A program made the translations under genes and the position numbers. This document shows, piece by piece, positions 1 to 8,167 of a DNA stretch of 28,308 bases. The notes beneath the pieces were generated by a model that was not told the DNA's origin, did not search any database, and saw nothing but the letters and a program-made list of their open reading frames with translations. The first letter of the stretch is position 1. Each line of letters begins with the position of its first letter. This stretch comes from an uncultured bacterium. GTDB taxonomy: Bacteria > Verrucomicrobiota > Lentisphaeria > Victivallales > UBA1829. The stretch lies in contig URNX01000043.1 in the NCBI GenBank assembly GCA_900549415.1, positions 1 to 28,308 of the forward strand, in the 5' to 3' direction.

Positions 1-18
1 AAAAAATCCGTTTCGCGG

Positions 19-46
19 TTGCTTTTTCGGAATTCAGGAATATATT
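19..46 (+). promoter_or_regulatory. candidate sigma-70 promoter for the AsmA-like/esterase pair
   Basis: A -35-like TTGCTT (19-24) and a -10-like TATATT (41-46) are separated by 16 bases. They lie 23 bases before the start codon at 70, with a ribosome site GGAGGT at 58-63. This was judged by eye only, and the window starts just upstream, so other elements may be cut off. Confidence 0.45.
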
Positions 47-69
47 AGAACAAACATGGAGGTCTGCTC

Positions 70-891
70 ATGACTAATGCCCGTATGAAAAAAATCGCTA
101 AAATTGCAGGACTGACTCTTGCGGGAATCGCAGTGCTGGCGCTCGTGATGCTGTTCTCGCTCGGTCATATCGTCAAATTCTCTCTGACTTCCATTGCGCC
201 GAAAATTCTGGATGCGCCGGTCAAAGTCGACAGCGTCAGCGTCAATGTGTTCTCCGGCGTGGTCGATATCCGCAATCTCTTCATAGGAAATCCCGTGGGA
301 TACAAAAACGACCGCGCGCTTACCGTGAAACATATCCGCGTCGATATCATTCCCTCCACGCTGACCGCGGACAAACTGGTGGTCGAAGAGTTCACGCTCG
401 ACGGCGTGGACGTCTATTTTGAACCTTCGGCGAATCTGCTTTCCAACAACCTTTCGCAGCTGAACGAGAACGTTCAGAATTTCCAGAAAAAACTCGGGCT
501 GGAAGAGAAGGCCGCCCAGAAAAAGACCGATGCGGGAAAACCGGAAAAAGAGACCAGACTCGAGGTGGATGACCTGAATATGAACTCCATCTACGTGAAC
601 GTCGTCGCCTCCGCGCCCGGACTGCCCGCGACCGATGCGCCGCTGCCGGTTGTTCCCATCAACCTTGAAAACCTCGGCAAGGACAACGACGGCATCACTC
701 CGCTGGATCTCACCGCCGCAATTCTCAACAAACTGACGCTCGGCGTCTTCGCCTCCATCGGCGATGCGTTCCCCTCGCTGCGTTCCATTACGAACGCCGG
801 AACCGCCGTGCTGGACAAGTCCGCCGAACTGCTGAAGGGCGTCGGCGATCTCTTCAAACTTCCCGCCTCCACGGGCAGCAAAGGAAAATAA
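70..891 (+). CDS. AsmA/DUF748-like membrane-anchored protein
   Basis: A 273-residue protein. One hydrophobic segment (about residues 13-33) follows a basic start (MTNARMKKIAK), so it is probably an N-terminal inner-membrane anchor with the rest in the periplasm. Residues about 38-125 resemble the N-terminal part of AsmA/DUF748 proteins: alternating beta-strand text such as APKILDAPVKVDSVSVNVFSG, then DIRNLFIGNP and LVVEEFTLDGVDVYFE. A charged, helix-prone stretch (about 128-165, QLNENVQNFQKKLGLEEKAAQ) follows. AsmA-like proteins are linked to envelope lipid and outer-membrane homeostasis, but they are usually much longer, so the precise role is unknown. The start is supported by GGAGGT at 58-63. 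The stop is one base from the next start, so the two genes are almost certainly cotranscribed. Confidence 0.8.
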   Translation: MTNARMKKIAKIAGLTLAGIAVLALVMLFSLGHIVKFSLTSIAPKILDAPVKVDSVSVNVFSGVVDIRNLFIGNPVGYKNDRALTVKHIRVDIIPSTLTADKLVVEEFTLDGVDVYFEPSANLLSNNLSQLNENVQNFQKKLGLEEKAAQKKTDAGKPEKETRLEVDDLNMNSIYVNVVASAPGLPATDAPLPVVPINLENLGKDNDGITPLDLTAAILNKLTLGVFASIGDAFPSLRSITNAGTAVLDKSAELLKGVGDLFKLPASTGSKGK

Positions 892-892
892 A

Positions 893-1693
893 ATGGAATT
901 CACTCAGACTTTCAAACTGTGGGAACAGGATATTCCCCTGACGACTCCGGACGACGCTTCACGCGTTGAACATTTTCAAGACCATAAAGGCGGCATTGAC
1001 CGTCTGACTGACGTCACCGAACCGACCATCACCTGGTTTCCCGCCTCGGGACAGGGACCGCACCCCGCCGTGCTGGTATGTCCCGGCGGCGGCTATTCCA
1101 TCCTCGCGTGGAACCATGAGGGACGCGACATCTGCGGGATGCTGAACCAGAACGGATTCAGCGCGTTTCTGCTCAAATACCGCTGTCCGGACCGCCGCGC
1201 CGCCGCTCATGCGGACGCTGCGCGCGCGATGCGCATGATCCGCGCGAATGCGGAAAAATTCGACATCATTCCGGACAAAGTCGGCGCGATCGGCTTCTCG
1301 GCGGGGGCGCACCTTTGCGCGACGATTTCCGCACCGTCGGATCCGGTTCCGTATCCGGCGGCGGATGAAATCGACGCATTCCCGTACCGTCCGGACTTCA
1401 CCGCGCTGATCTATCCCGCGTATCTTTCGGATCTGGAGCTGAATCTTGCGCCGGAATTCAAAATTGATGCGGATGTTCCGCCCACATTCCTGATTCAGGC
1501 GGAGGATGACGGCATCTGCGTCGAGAACTCGCTTGCGTGGTATCTGGCGCTGAAGCGCGCCGGGGTTGCGGTCGAGATGCATCTCTGGCCCGACGGCGGA
1601 CACGGTTACGGTCTGCTCCGCACCGGTCGTCCGGTTGCCGACTGGCCGCTCTTTGCCGGAGCGTGGTTCCGGCGTCAGGCAGGCATCAAGTAA
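893..1693 (+). CDS. alpha/beta hydrolase (acetyl-esterase/BD-FAE-like)
   Basis: A 266-residue alpha/beta hydrolase without a signal peptide, so probably cytoplasmic. The oxyanion-hole motif PGGGY is at 64-68, the nucleophile elbow G-F-S-A-G at 134-138 (Ser136), a candidate catalytic Asp at 205-206 (AEDDG), and the catalytic His at 237 (GGHGYG). The order and spacing match the small esterase/lipase group often annotated as acetyl-xylan esterase or BD-FAE-like carbohydrate esterase. A role in removing acetyl groups from imported sugars is plausible but inferred. The start lies one base after the previous stop, suggesting translational coupling. A 13-bp hairpin follows the stop by 13 bases. Confidence 0.85.
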   Translation: MEFTQTFKLWEQDIPLTTPDDASRVEHFQDHKGGIDRLTDVTEPTITWFPASGQGPHPAVLVCPGGGYSILAWNHEGRDICGMLNQNGFSAFLLKYRCPDRRAAAHADAARAMRMIRANAEKFDIIPDKVGAIGFSAGAHLCATISAPSDPVPYPAADEIDAFPYRPDFTALIYPAYLSDLELNLAPEFKIDADVPPTFLIQAEDDGICVENSLAWYLALKRAGVAVEMHLWPDGGHGYGLLRTGRPVADWPLFAGAWFRRQAGIK

Positions 1694-1706
1694 GTCAGAT
1701 AAAGAG

Positions 1707-1742
1707 AAAGCCTTCCGGAGCGTTTATTTTCCGGAAGGCTTT
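1707..1742. terminator. bidirectional hairpin terminator between convergent units
   Basis: A perfect 13-bp inverted repeat: AAAGCCTTCCGGA at 1707-1719 and its complement at 1730-1742, with a 10-base loop. It sits between the convergent stops at 1693 (+) and 1767 (-). The outer A/T triplets give a short U-tract on either strand, with a longer T-rich tail (TTTCTCTTT) on the minus side, so it most likely ends the long polysaccharide operon as well as the esterase unit. Confidence 0.85.
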
Positions 1743-1766
1743 GGTAAACGACGGGGCGGCGGAAAC

Positions 1767-2435
1767 TTATAAATCGTCGCCGTAAAGATCGAGACAGGCA
1801 AATCCGGCGAGAAAGTCGATGAGCTCGCCGGGATTGACCCCGATGGAGAATCCGGCGAACAGAGCCGCAGTGACTTCAATGGAGGAATATTTGTACCATG
1901 CGCGCCAGCCGTCGAAGGGGAGCTCACGCGGATTTTCATCCTTTTCAAGTTCCGGAGACGCATCTTCCGAAGTTTTTTGCGCTTCCCTGTTGCGGAATTT
2001 TTCTTTCCATGCGCAGGAATTGCAGAAGTTTCTGGAATGTTCGTCCGGAAGCAGAATGAAGAACGGCAGCAGCGGACTCATTGCGCAATAAGCTTTTCCG
2101 CGTTCCGCCGCATGTTTGCCCGGATAGAAAATTTCTGTGTTGGCGAAGGGAAGCGGAACGCCGATGTTCCCTTCACTCACATGATATTCCTCAGAATGCG
2201 GATGCGCTCCGTCGAGAATTTCTCCGCTGCGCAGACCGTAAAGTGATGCATAGTTGTACATATCCGCCTGAACAGGACCGACCTGAACCTTCACGCCGAA
2301 TCCACCTCCGGCGGTGAAAGTGAAGATGTCTTTTGCGTCATCCAGCCGGTTTCCCCAGTAGTCGTGCCCGGCGGAACATCCGGAGAGGATCAGGAGCGCG
2401 AGCACGGAACTGGCGGCCAGCTGCAGGATTTTCAT
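1767..2435 (-). CDS. small secreted lipoprotein, last gene of polysaccharide operon
   Basis: A 222-residue predicted lipoprotein. The N-terminus MKILQLAASSVLALLILSGC is a classic type II signal with lipobox L-S-G-C and lipidated Cys20. No enzyme domain is recognisable. The C-terminus, GVNPGELIDFLAGFACLDLYGDDL in part, and an early DIFTFTAGGGFGVKVQVGPV stretch resemble a recurring lipoprotein family that I recall from PVC bacteria and spirochaetes, of unknown function. The middle (about 125-150) has a C-x2-C pair and a charged, probably disordered linker. The start is fixed by an ATGA overlap with the WecG-like stop. An in-frame extension to 2717 lies inside the WecG coding region and is rejected. 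Being last and translationally coupled suggests a role in surface display or anchoring of the glycan, but that is inference. Confidence 0.8.
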   Translation of the reverse strand: MKILQLAASSVLALLILSGCSAGHDYWGNRLDDAKDIFTFTAGGGFGVKVQVGPVQADMYNYASLYGLRSGEILDGAHPHSEEYHVSEGNIGVPLPFANTEIFYPGKHAAERGKAYCAMSPLLPFFILLPDEHSRNFCNSCAWKEKFRNREAQKTSEDASPELEKDENPRELPFDGWRAWYKYSSIEVTAALFAGFSIGVNPGELIDFLAGFACLDLYGDDL

Positions 2436-3208
2436 GACTTGCTTCTCTTTCTGAAAGATGCGCGAATACGTTCTTTCAAGAGAAAAAGGGAGACGATGCT
2501 GACGCAGCGGAGATTGCGGAAGAGCGTGCGCCGTCCGCCGGAACACATACGCCAGAACCATTCGAGTCCGAGTCTGCGGATGATTCCGGGCGCCCAGGAA
2601 CGCTTGCCGGAATGGAAGTCGAAGGCCGCGCCAACTCCGAGCATGACCGGAACTTTGAGGGTGGAACGGTGTGCCTGAATCCAGAATTCCTGCTTTGGTC
2701 CGCCGAGTCCGACCCACACGAAATCGGCTCCGGAATCATTGATCTGCTTGATTATCGCGGCGTCTTCCTCCGGAGTGAGCGGACGGAACGGCGGGGCGTA
2801 TCCGCCTGCAATGATGATTCCGGGAAACTGTTCCCGCAGTTTCCGCTTCAAAGTCTCCAGCGATTCCGGTGTTCCTCCGTAGAAGAAATGTTTCCAGCCG
2901 CGGCTCTGTCCGTATTCGCAGGCTTTCAGGATGAAAGTCGGACCGGAGATGCGCTCCACCGGATGTTTCGCGTGGAGCGAGGCGAGCTTGCTGACCGCAA
3001 CGCCGTCCGGAAAGATCCAGTCCGCCTGCCGGATGCAGGACCGGACGTCATGGCTGCGGAGCGCGAGCGAGAGAAGGTTCGCTTCAAAGAAGACGGCAAA
3101 ACCGGAATGAAAATCTTTGAGGTGCTGATCCCACTCTTCGAGAACGTTCTGGTAAGAACTGTCGACAATGTTCAAATCAAGCGGATGCGGAACAAAAGTT
3201 CTTTTCAT
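2432..3208 (-). CDS. WecG/TagA/CpsF-family glycosyltransferase
   Basis: A 258-residue member of the WecG/TagA/CpsF (GT26) family, at full family length. Visible motifs are the N-terminal FFEANLLSLAL (about 40-50), PDGVAVSKLA with the conserved Asp68, HFFYGGTPESLE (108-118), VWVGLGGPKQEFW (164-176), GVGAAFDFHSGKRSWAP (191-207) and the C-terminal GLEWFWRM...GGRRTLFRN. Known members transfer ManNAcA or ManNAc from UDP to an undecaprenyl-PP-GlcNAc acceptor at the cytoplasmic face, so it could add the second sugar after the WecA-like enzyme of this locus. No UDP-GlcNAc 2-epimerase is present in the window, so the donor is uncertain. Its start overlaps the previous gene's stop by ATGA, and its stop overlaps the lipoprotein start in the same way. 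Confidence 0.93.
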   Translation of the reverse strand: MKRTFVPHPLDLNIVDSSYQNVLEEWDQHLKDFHSGFAVFFEANLLSLALRSHDVRSCIRQADWIFPDGVAVSKLASLHAKHPVERISGPTFILKACEYGQSRGWKHFFYGGTPESLETLKRKLREQFPGIIIAGGYAPPFRPLTPEEDAAIIKQINDSGADFVWVGLGGPKQEFWIQAHRSTLKVPVMLGVGAAFDFHSGKRSWAPGIIRRLGLEWFWRMCSGGRRTLFRNLRCVSIVSLFLLKERIRASFRKRSKS

Positions 3209-3762
3209 TGCGCGGACAGCCCTTCAAAACGTTTCTTTATGACTTTCGCCGGATTGCCGCCGACGACGGTGTACGGAGGGACGTCTTTGACGACGACGGA
3301 TCCGGCGGCGACGACCGCGCCGTCGCCGATATGAACTCCGGCGACGATGATTGCGCCGTGTCCGATCCAAACATCGCTGCCGATGAATGTCTTATGGGAG
3401 TCGCCGCGCGGGGCGTCCCAGATCAATACGCCGGGAAGGTCGATGCGGTGGTCGTCCCGTCCGACGAGTGCGACGTTCCGGGCGAAGAGAACGCTGTCGC
3501 CGATCTGTGCGTCGCAGTTGACGATGCACCCCGGACCGAACTGCACGCGGTCGCCGAGGGAGATGTCGTTATGCGGCGACCAGAGTTCGACGCTCCACGG
3601 AATGCGGACCATTCCCTTGCGTTTCACGAATCGTGCGCGGAGGAGAAAATAGAGTTCCGTGCGGATGCGGTTTGCGATTGCACGTATCGCAAGCGCCGCG
3701 CGGGAGCGCCCCGGGCGGACGTTGGTGTGAGGACGGTTGTCGTTTCCTGTTTCCTGACTCAT
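3205..3762 (-). CDS. hexapeptide-repeat O-acetyltransferase (WcaF/CatB-like)
   Basis: A 185-residue left-handed beta-helix acyltransferase. Hexapeptide repeats span about 68-170 (ISLGDRVQFGPGCIVNCDAQIG, then VWIGHGAIIVAGVHIGDGAV) and end in the characteristic DVPPYTVVGGNPAKVIKKRF. A GRDDH segment near 101-105 sits where WcaF/CatB-type enzymes carry their catalytic His. The expected reaction is transfer of acetyl from acetyl-CoA to a sugar hydroxyl of the repeat unit. The first ~35 residues are polar and basic, outside the helix. The start at 3762 is chosen from the ATGA overlap with the upstream GT4 stop; a longer in-frame stretch upstream lies antiphase to that gene and is not used. Confidence 0.9.
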   Translation of the reverse strand: MSQETGNDNRPHTNVRPGRSRAALAIRAIANRIRTELYFLLRARFVKRKGMVRIPWSVELWSPHNDISLGDRVQFGPGCIVNCDAQIGDSVLFARNVALVGRDDHRIDLPGVLIWDAPRGDSHKTFIGSDVWIGHGAIIVAGVHIGDGAVVAAGSVVVKDVPPYTVVGGNPAKVIKKRFEGLSAQ

Positions 3763-5027
3763 GACAATGCCTTTCTTGTTTCGGTGAGAGCTCCGAGGTA
3801 ATAATCGCGCATGATTGTAGCCTTGCTGTCCCAGGAGAGCTCTTCTGCGCGCGCGAGTGCGCCGGAAGAGAGTTTTTCGAGTTCGGCGGAGTTTTTCGAG
3901 AGTTCCTGCATGGCATTTGCGAAAGCCCGGATGCTTTGCTCCGGAGTGGCGAGCGGAATCAGTCGGCCGCATTGTTCGTTGACGACGGAGCTCATGCCCC
4001 AGGCGTTGTGACAGATGACCGGAAGCCCGTGTTCGAGCGCCTCCAGCAGAACATGCGGCGTTCCCTCCTTGACGCTTGTCAGGAGCATGACGTCCGCCTG
4101 TTCCATGACTTCGCGGACGCGGGCGGGGGAGACCTTGCCGTACCATGTGCAGCAGTCCTGAATTTTCAGTTTTTCCGCAAGGCTGCGCCAGCGGTTTTCC
4201 GCGTGTCCTCCGCCGAGAATATGCAGTTTGACGGGAGTGCCCGCCTGTTTCAGTTCGCGGACCGCCGCAAGCCCGAGGTTCAGCGCTTTCCGGCTTTCCA
4301 TGATTCCGCACCAGACAACCTGCAGAATTCCGGAGCGTTTTTTCTTTCCGCTTTTCCCGTGCGGTTCCGCTCCGGTTTCATTGAGGAGAATGGAATCCCG
4401 GTGATAGATTTTCGCAATGCAGTCTTTGTTTTCCACGGTCGCGGCAAAAATCGTGTCGGCGCGGCGGAACGCTTTCCGGACGCGCGGGAGGAGATACTCC
4501 TGGGCAATGTTGATGCAGTTCTTGATGAAATAGAGAAGTCCTGTTTTTGCTCCGAGCATGGAAAGATAACTCCACGGGATTTCCCCCATTCCTCCGACGG
4601 GTCCCCAGAAAAAGACAAAGTCGCCGGGGAGTTTCCAGAGATAGCCCGGTTCGCGGAAGCCGATCATTCCGAGCTGATGAACAAGATCAAACGGTTCCGC
4701 CCGATGGAGCGTTTCGGCCGTGCGGAATGCCTTTTTCTGCCAGACGCGGTAATGCCGGTAGAACCGCCAGTCGCCCTGATGCCAGAAATATTCGCGTCCT
4801 TTTTCGCCGATATCGACATAATGGAATTCCGGGAGGAAGCGTCCCTGAAATGCGGAAAGGTGTTCTTCGATGGATTTCCGGAATCCTGTTTCGGTGATCA
4901 CGTGGAGCGGAAAAAATTTTGACAGTGCCAGCACCCAGTGCCAGCCGGTTCCGACTTCCGAACCCCATTCGGGACTGCAGGCGTAGACGCTCAGGAGAAT
5001 GCGGGGCGCATGGTTCTTCGGATTCAT
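3759..5027 (-). CDS. GT4-type glycosyltransferase
   Basis: A 422-residue GT-B glycosyltransferase. The N-terminal domain begins RILLSVYACSPEWGSEVGTGWHW, the sugar-acceptor Rossmann fold of many family 4 enzymes that build exopolysaccharide. The C-terminal donor domain has LQVVWCGIMESRKALNLGLAA (about residues 233-255), LHILGGG, and the E-x7-E nucleotide-sugar motif in KEGTPHVLLEALEHGLPVIC near 330-350. No membrane spans are seen; such enzymes work on the cytoplasmic face. The start at 5027 is preferred because it overlaps the previous stop as ATGA and has GGAGG about 11 bases upstream (the reading frame stays open to 5066). Donor and linkage cannot be read from sequence. Confidence 0.92.
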   Translation of the reverse strand: MNPKNHAPRILLSVYACSPEWGSEVGTGWHWVLALSKFFPLHVITETGFRKSIEEHLSAFQGRFLPEFHYVDIGEKGREYFWHQGDWRFYRHYRVWQKKAFRTAETLHRAEPFDLVHQLGMIGFREPGYLWKLPGDFVFFWGPVGGMGEIPWSYLSMLGAKTGLLYFIKNCINIAQEYLLPRVRKAFRRADTIFAATVENKDCIAKIYHRDSILLNETGAEPHGKSGKKKRSGILQVVWCGIMESRKALNLGLAAVRELKQAGTPVKLHILGGGHAENRWRSLAEKLKIQDCCTWYGKVSPARVREVMEQADVMLLTSVKEGTPHVLLEALEHGLPVICHNAWGMSSVVNEQCGRLIPLATPEQSIRAFANAMQELSKNSAELEKLSSGALARAEELSWDSKATIMRDYYLGALTETRKALS

Positions 5028-5821
5028 TTGAAATAGTTCCTCCATTTGCGGTCTCCGCGCAGACACTGCATCAGGCGGAGGAGCGGAAATGCAAGAAGTT
5101 TTCCGGCAAGGGTGCCGCCCATCTTTGAACAGAGTTCATCAAGAATGTTTTCGCGTTTGCGGTACGGAAGCTGCATGTTTTCGCGTCCGGCGTAGCGGAT
5201 TGCGCTCATTGTCCAGCGTCTCTTGCGGACGGCTGTTCCGGCTCCGTAGGGGAGAAGGTCGCGGACGGAGGCGAGACACGGTTCGGGGAGGGCGGCGGAG
5301 CGTTTGCAGCCTTTGTGTTCAAAATCCAATCCGCTTTCGCCATCGAAGAGCAGTTCCTCCAGAAAATTTTTTTTCCAGAACGCGGCCTGAAGAGAGACCC
5401 GGTAGCGGTTGGCGGCGGAACATGCGCCGAGTCCGGTTTCCGCCTCCGCCTTCTGGTCCGGCGGGGGAACGGGGACGATTCGCGCGTATCCGGCGTTCCG
5501 CTTCCGCATTTCCGCGAGAACGTTTGCCAGAGCGGCTGTGTCGACTGTTTTTTCAATCCAGTAATCTTCCTGCAGATAAAGAACATACGGAGTCGAGACA
5601 TGCTCCAGAGTCCGCTTGAGGTTGGATGCCCAGCCGCGGTCTTCCTGGAGATTGACCGTTTCAATGCCCTCGAATTGCGGAAGGGATCCGGTGGTCATGA
5701 GCAGAACGCGCCACGGACAGTCCGGCCAGTATTTTTTCAGACCATGAACAAAAAACGGCCAGCAGTCCGCAAAACCGTCCCATGAGCTGACGATGACGGA
5801 GCATTGATCTTTTATTTCCAT
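5024..5821 (-). CDS. GT-A-like glycosyltransferase, family not assigned
   Basis: A 265-residue soluble protein starting at MEIKDQCSVIVSSWDGFADCWPFFVHGLKKYWPDCPWRV in outline. This opening (Ser-Trp-Asp, then PF, then KYWPDCP) resembles a little-studied group of polysaccharide-locus proteins with a GT-A nucleotide-sugar fold. YVLYLQEDYWIEK (about residues 92-104) could supply the DxD-like metal site as QED, and a later DFEHKG stretch is typical of a lid region. The assignment rests on these motifs and on the company of transferases. The start at 5821 overlaps the previous gene's stop by 10 bases; an upstream in-frame start at 5851 would overlap by 40 bases and is less likely. Its stop overlaps the next start as ATGA. 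Confidence 0.75.
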   Translation of the reverse strand: MEIKDQCSVIVSSWDGFADCWPFFVHGLKKYWPDCPWRVLLMTTGSLPQFEGIETVNLQEDRGWASNLKRTLEHVSTPYVLYLQEDYWIEKTVDTAALANVLAEMRKRNAGYARIVPVPPPDQKAEAETGLGACSAANRYRVSLQAAFWKKNFLEELLFDGESGLDFEHKGCKRSAALPEPCLASVRDLLPYGAGTAVRKRRWTMSAIRYAGRENMQLPYRKRENILDELCSKMGGTLAGKLLAFPLLRLMQCLRGDRKWRNYFK

Positions 5822-6999
5822 TCCAGGAGCCTTTTTCTGAGAGTTTCCCACATTCCGTTTTCCGAGTATTTTTCCAGCGCGAGATTGCGCGAACAGCGTT
5901 CCGCTTCGGGGAGATTGAGCACGGCGAGCATCTTTTCCGCATAGAGTTCCGGGTCGCGCGTGCGGACGACGAAGCCGTTGACGCCGTCGCGGATAAAATC
6001 ATCCGCTCCGCTGACCACTGTGGAGATCATGGCTTTTCCCGCGGCGAGCTGTTCCACCATTGCGAACGAGGAACCCTCCACGTGCGAACCGACCACGGAG
6101 GCGTCGGCGGCTCCAAGAAGCGAAACGATTTCTTCCGGATTCCTGCGTCCGGTGAAACGGACCCGCGCGGAAACATTCAGGCTCTCCGCCAGCGTCTGAA
6201 GCGACGCTTTTTCTTCGCCGTCGCCGACCAGAAGAAGCATCGCGTCCGGACGCTTTTTGAGGACGAGGCGGAAGGCGTTCAGAATCAAGTCGACGCCCTT
6301 CACCTGCGCGAGGCGTCCGACGAAGATGTAGACAGGGGCTTCCGCGGGCAGATTCCAGCGTTCGCGGCACTCCGCGCGGTCGAGCGGACGGAAAAAGTCG
6401 GTGTCGACGACGGATGGGATTGCTTCAAAGGTGATTTTCGTGCCGTGGCGGGCGGCGATTCGGTTCCATTCGGCGCATGTTTCGGGCGAATCCGCCGCCC
6501 AGGTGATCTGTGCGCGGCGGAGCGCTCTGGACTGGATGAAGTCATAGAGTTTCGAGAAGTATTTCCCCGCCCACGGGTGACGCCCGATGAGCCACGGGTT
6601 GCCGAGGCCCGTGGCGTAATAAGCGATCTGGTAATCGGTCAGGAATGCGAAGTACCAGAGGACGATGTAGTTGCCCGTGAAAACCTTGCGGATTCCGAGC
6701 GCGTTCCAGGCTTTCCGGCTGCGCTGGAGATACCGGAAGAAGCGGATTGCGCCGGGCATGAGGGAACGTTTCGCCGCGCCGGATTTGCTGAAGTTCGCGA
6801 CGGGAATCACGTCGATTGTTCTGCCGAAAAGAGTTTTTGTCGTGAGCTTCCCGGGAACATCGTCGTCGGAAGTGTATCCGATGAAGCATGCCTTATCCGG
6901 AACATGCCGGATGACGGCGTTGTTGATGGTCGCTCCGCCATTGCCCGAGGATTCCCGGGAGAAATCAAACGTGTCAACATAGAAAAAATTTTTGTTCAT
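5812..6999 (-). CDS. GT4-type glycosyltransferase
   Basis: A 395-residue GT-B enzyme. The N-terminus has an unusual aromatic opening (MNKNFFYVDTFDFSRESSGNGGATINN) with a glycine/asparagine loop at the acceptor site. The donor half contains YIFVGRLAQVKGVDLILNAF, LLLVGDGEE, VRFTGRRNPEEIVSLLGAAD and the E-x7-E motif in EGSSFAMVEQLAAGKAMIS. These are typical of family 4 retaining transferases that extend lipid-linked repeat units in the cytoplasm. The gene starts 13 bases after the previous stop, so it is in the same transcript. The sugar specificity cannot be told. Confidence 0.93.
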   Translation of the reverse strand: MNKNFFYVDTFDFSRESSGNGGATINNAVIRHVPDKACFIGYTSDDDVPGKLTTKTLFGRTIDVIPVANFSKSGAAKRSLMPGAIRFFRYLQRSRKAWNALGIRKVFTGNYIVLWYFAFLTDYQIAYYATGLGNPWLIGRHPWAGKYFSKLYDFIQSRALRRAQITWAADSPETCAEWNRIAARHGTKITFEAIPSVVDTDFFRPLDRAECRERWNLPAEAPVYIFVGRLAQVKGVDLILNAFRLVLKKRPDAMLLLVGDGEEKASLQTLAESLNVSARVRFTGRRNPEEIVSLLGAADASVVGSHVEGSSFAMVEQLAAGKAMISTVVSGADDFIRDGVNGFVVRTRDPELYAEKMLAVLNLPEAERCSRNLALEKYSENGMWETLRKRLLEWK

Positions 7000-7012
7000 G
7001 AGTTCAGCCTTG

Positions 7013-8167
7013 TCATTTCTGTTTTTTCCGGCAGACCGTATCGCGGAAGAACGCGGTCAGCGTTTTCCCGAACGTGTGGTAATTGAATTCGCTCGCGCCG
7101 AGTTCATGTCCGGCGGCGCCGACGGCGTCGGCCGCCCGCGGATGTTCAAGAATGAAATTGAGGCAGTCAGCGTATTCTCCGGGTGAAAACTTTGTCACAT
7201 AAGCATCGACGCCGTGTTTGAAGTAATAGGGGATTTCCCCGACCGCGGTTGTGACGACGGGGCGTCCGGTTGCCAGATATTCGGCGATTTTCTGCGAAAA
7301 ACGCGCCTTGTCCTGAAGTGATCCCGGGTCGAGCGGGATGAGGAGACCGGCGGAGTTCGCATAGAGGGCGCGGAGTTCCACATACGGGAGTTTTGTCTGC
7401 ACGGTGATTTGTGCGGAGAGGTTGCGCTTTGCGATTTCCCGCTGAACCCGTTCGAGTTCTGCCGGCTGTCCGGAGAGAACCATCCGGAGTTGCACGTTTG
7501 CCGGAAGATGCTTCCAGACATCGAGCAGAAATTGAATGATGCGGAAATATCCGGCCTGTGCGCAGTAGGAGAAATAAGTTCCCGCTTTGCCTTCATCGGG
7601 CTTCCTGTCAAACTCTCCGAGAATCGGCAGCAGCATCTGCGGTTTGTGAAAACGTTCCGCTTTCTGTTTCAGGAAATGGCTGATCGGCAGAATCGCATGA
7701 ACAAAATATCCGAAGCAGTAGCCTTGCAGCAGATTGTTCAGCTGTTTGAGGATGCCGGCATTCGCAAAACTGGGCTGCCATTCGTGAAAAATCGCGACAA
7801 CCCGGTATCCGAGAAGACGTCCGGAGAGACAGTAGTGGAGGAAACAGGGAAAATATCCGCCTTCTACAATCAGGATATTTTCATCGCCGGGACGGCGCAA
7901 TTCTTTGATTTTTTTATGAATCCAGCGTGTCCCGGCGAAAATTTTCCGGAAAAAACCGCCGTTGCGCGGGGGGAAAAAATAACGTGCTCCCCAGTCGGTT
8001 GAACCTTCCCGGTCTTCTGCGGGATACATTTTGCCGAGAGGACTGTTGATGATGGAAACCTGCGCGCCGTTTTCGACGAGTCCGCGTCCAATGAATTCCA
8101 CTTTAACGTTTCCCGCACTGAAACGGTGAGGGTAATCCTGAGTTGCTTCAATGAAAACGACGTTCAT
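7013..8167 (-). CDS. GT4-type glycosyltransferase
   Basis: A 384-residue GT-B enzyme. The N-terminal domain starts MNVVFIEATQDYPHRFSAGN; a hydrophobic patch around residues 105-125 (CFLHYCLSGRLLGYRVVAIF) is a Rossmann strand-helix rather than a membrane span. The donor domain is divergent but shows VQLRMVLSGQPAELER, an AGLLIPLDPGS stretch and RFSQKIAEYLATGRPVVTT, the equivalent of the E-x7-E region of family 4 with the second Glu retained. It overlaps the upstream stop by ATGA. The role is addition of one sugar to the repeat unit; donor unknown. Confidence 0.88.
   Translation of the reverse strand: MNVVFIEATQDYPHRFSAGNVKVEFIGRGLVENGAQVSIINSPLGKMYPAEDREGSTDWGARYFFPPRNGGFFRKIFAGTRWIHKKIKELRRPGDENILIVEGGYFPCFLHYCLSGRLLGYRVVAIFHEWQPSFANAGILKQLNNLLQGYCFGYFVHAILPISHFLKQKAERFHKPQMLLPILGEFDRKPDEGKAGTYFSYCAQAGYFRIIQFLLDVWKHLPANVQLRMVLSGQPAELERVQREIAKRNLSAQITVQTKLPYVELRALYANSAGLLIPLDPGSLQDKARFSQKIAEYLATGRPVVTTAVGEIPYYFKHGVDAYVTKFSPGEYADCLNFILEHPRAADAVGAAGHELGASEFNYHTFGKTLTAFFRDTVCRKKQK

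Noticed and set aside
1767..2717. Longer reading of the terminal lipoprotein (316 residues)
   Set aside because: The extra N-terminus lies in another frame of the WecG-like gene and would bury the signal peptide; the lipobox and ATGA overlap fix the start at 2435.
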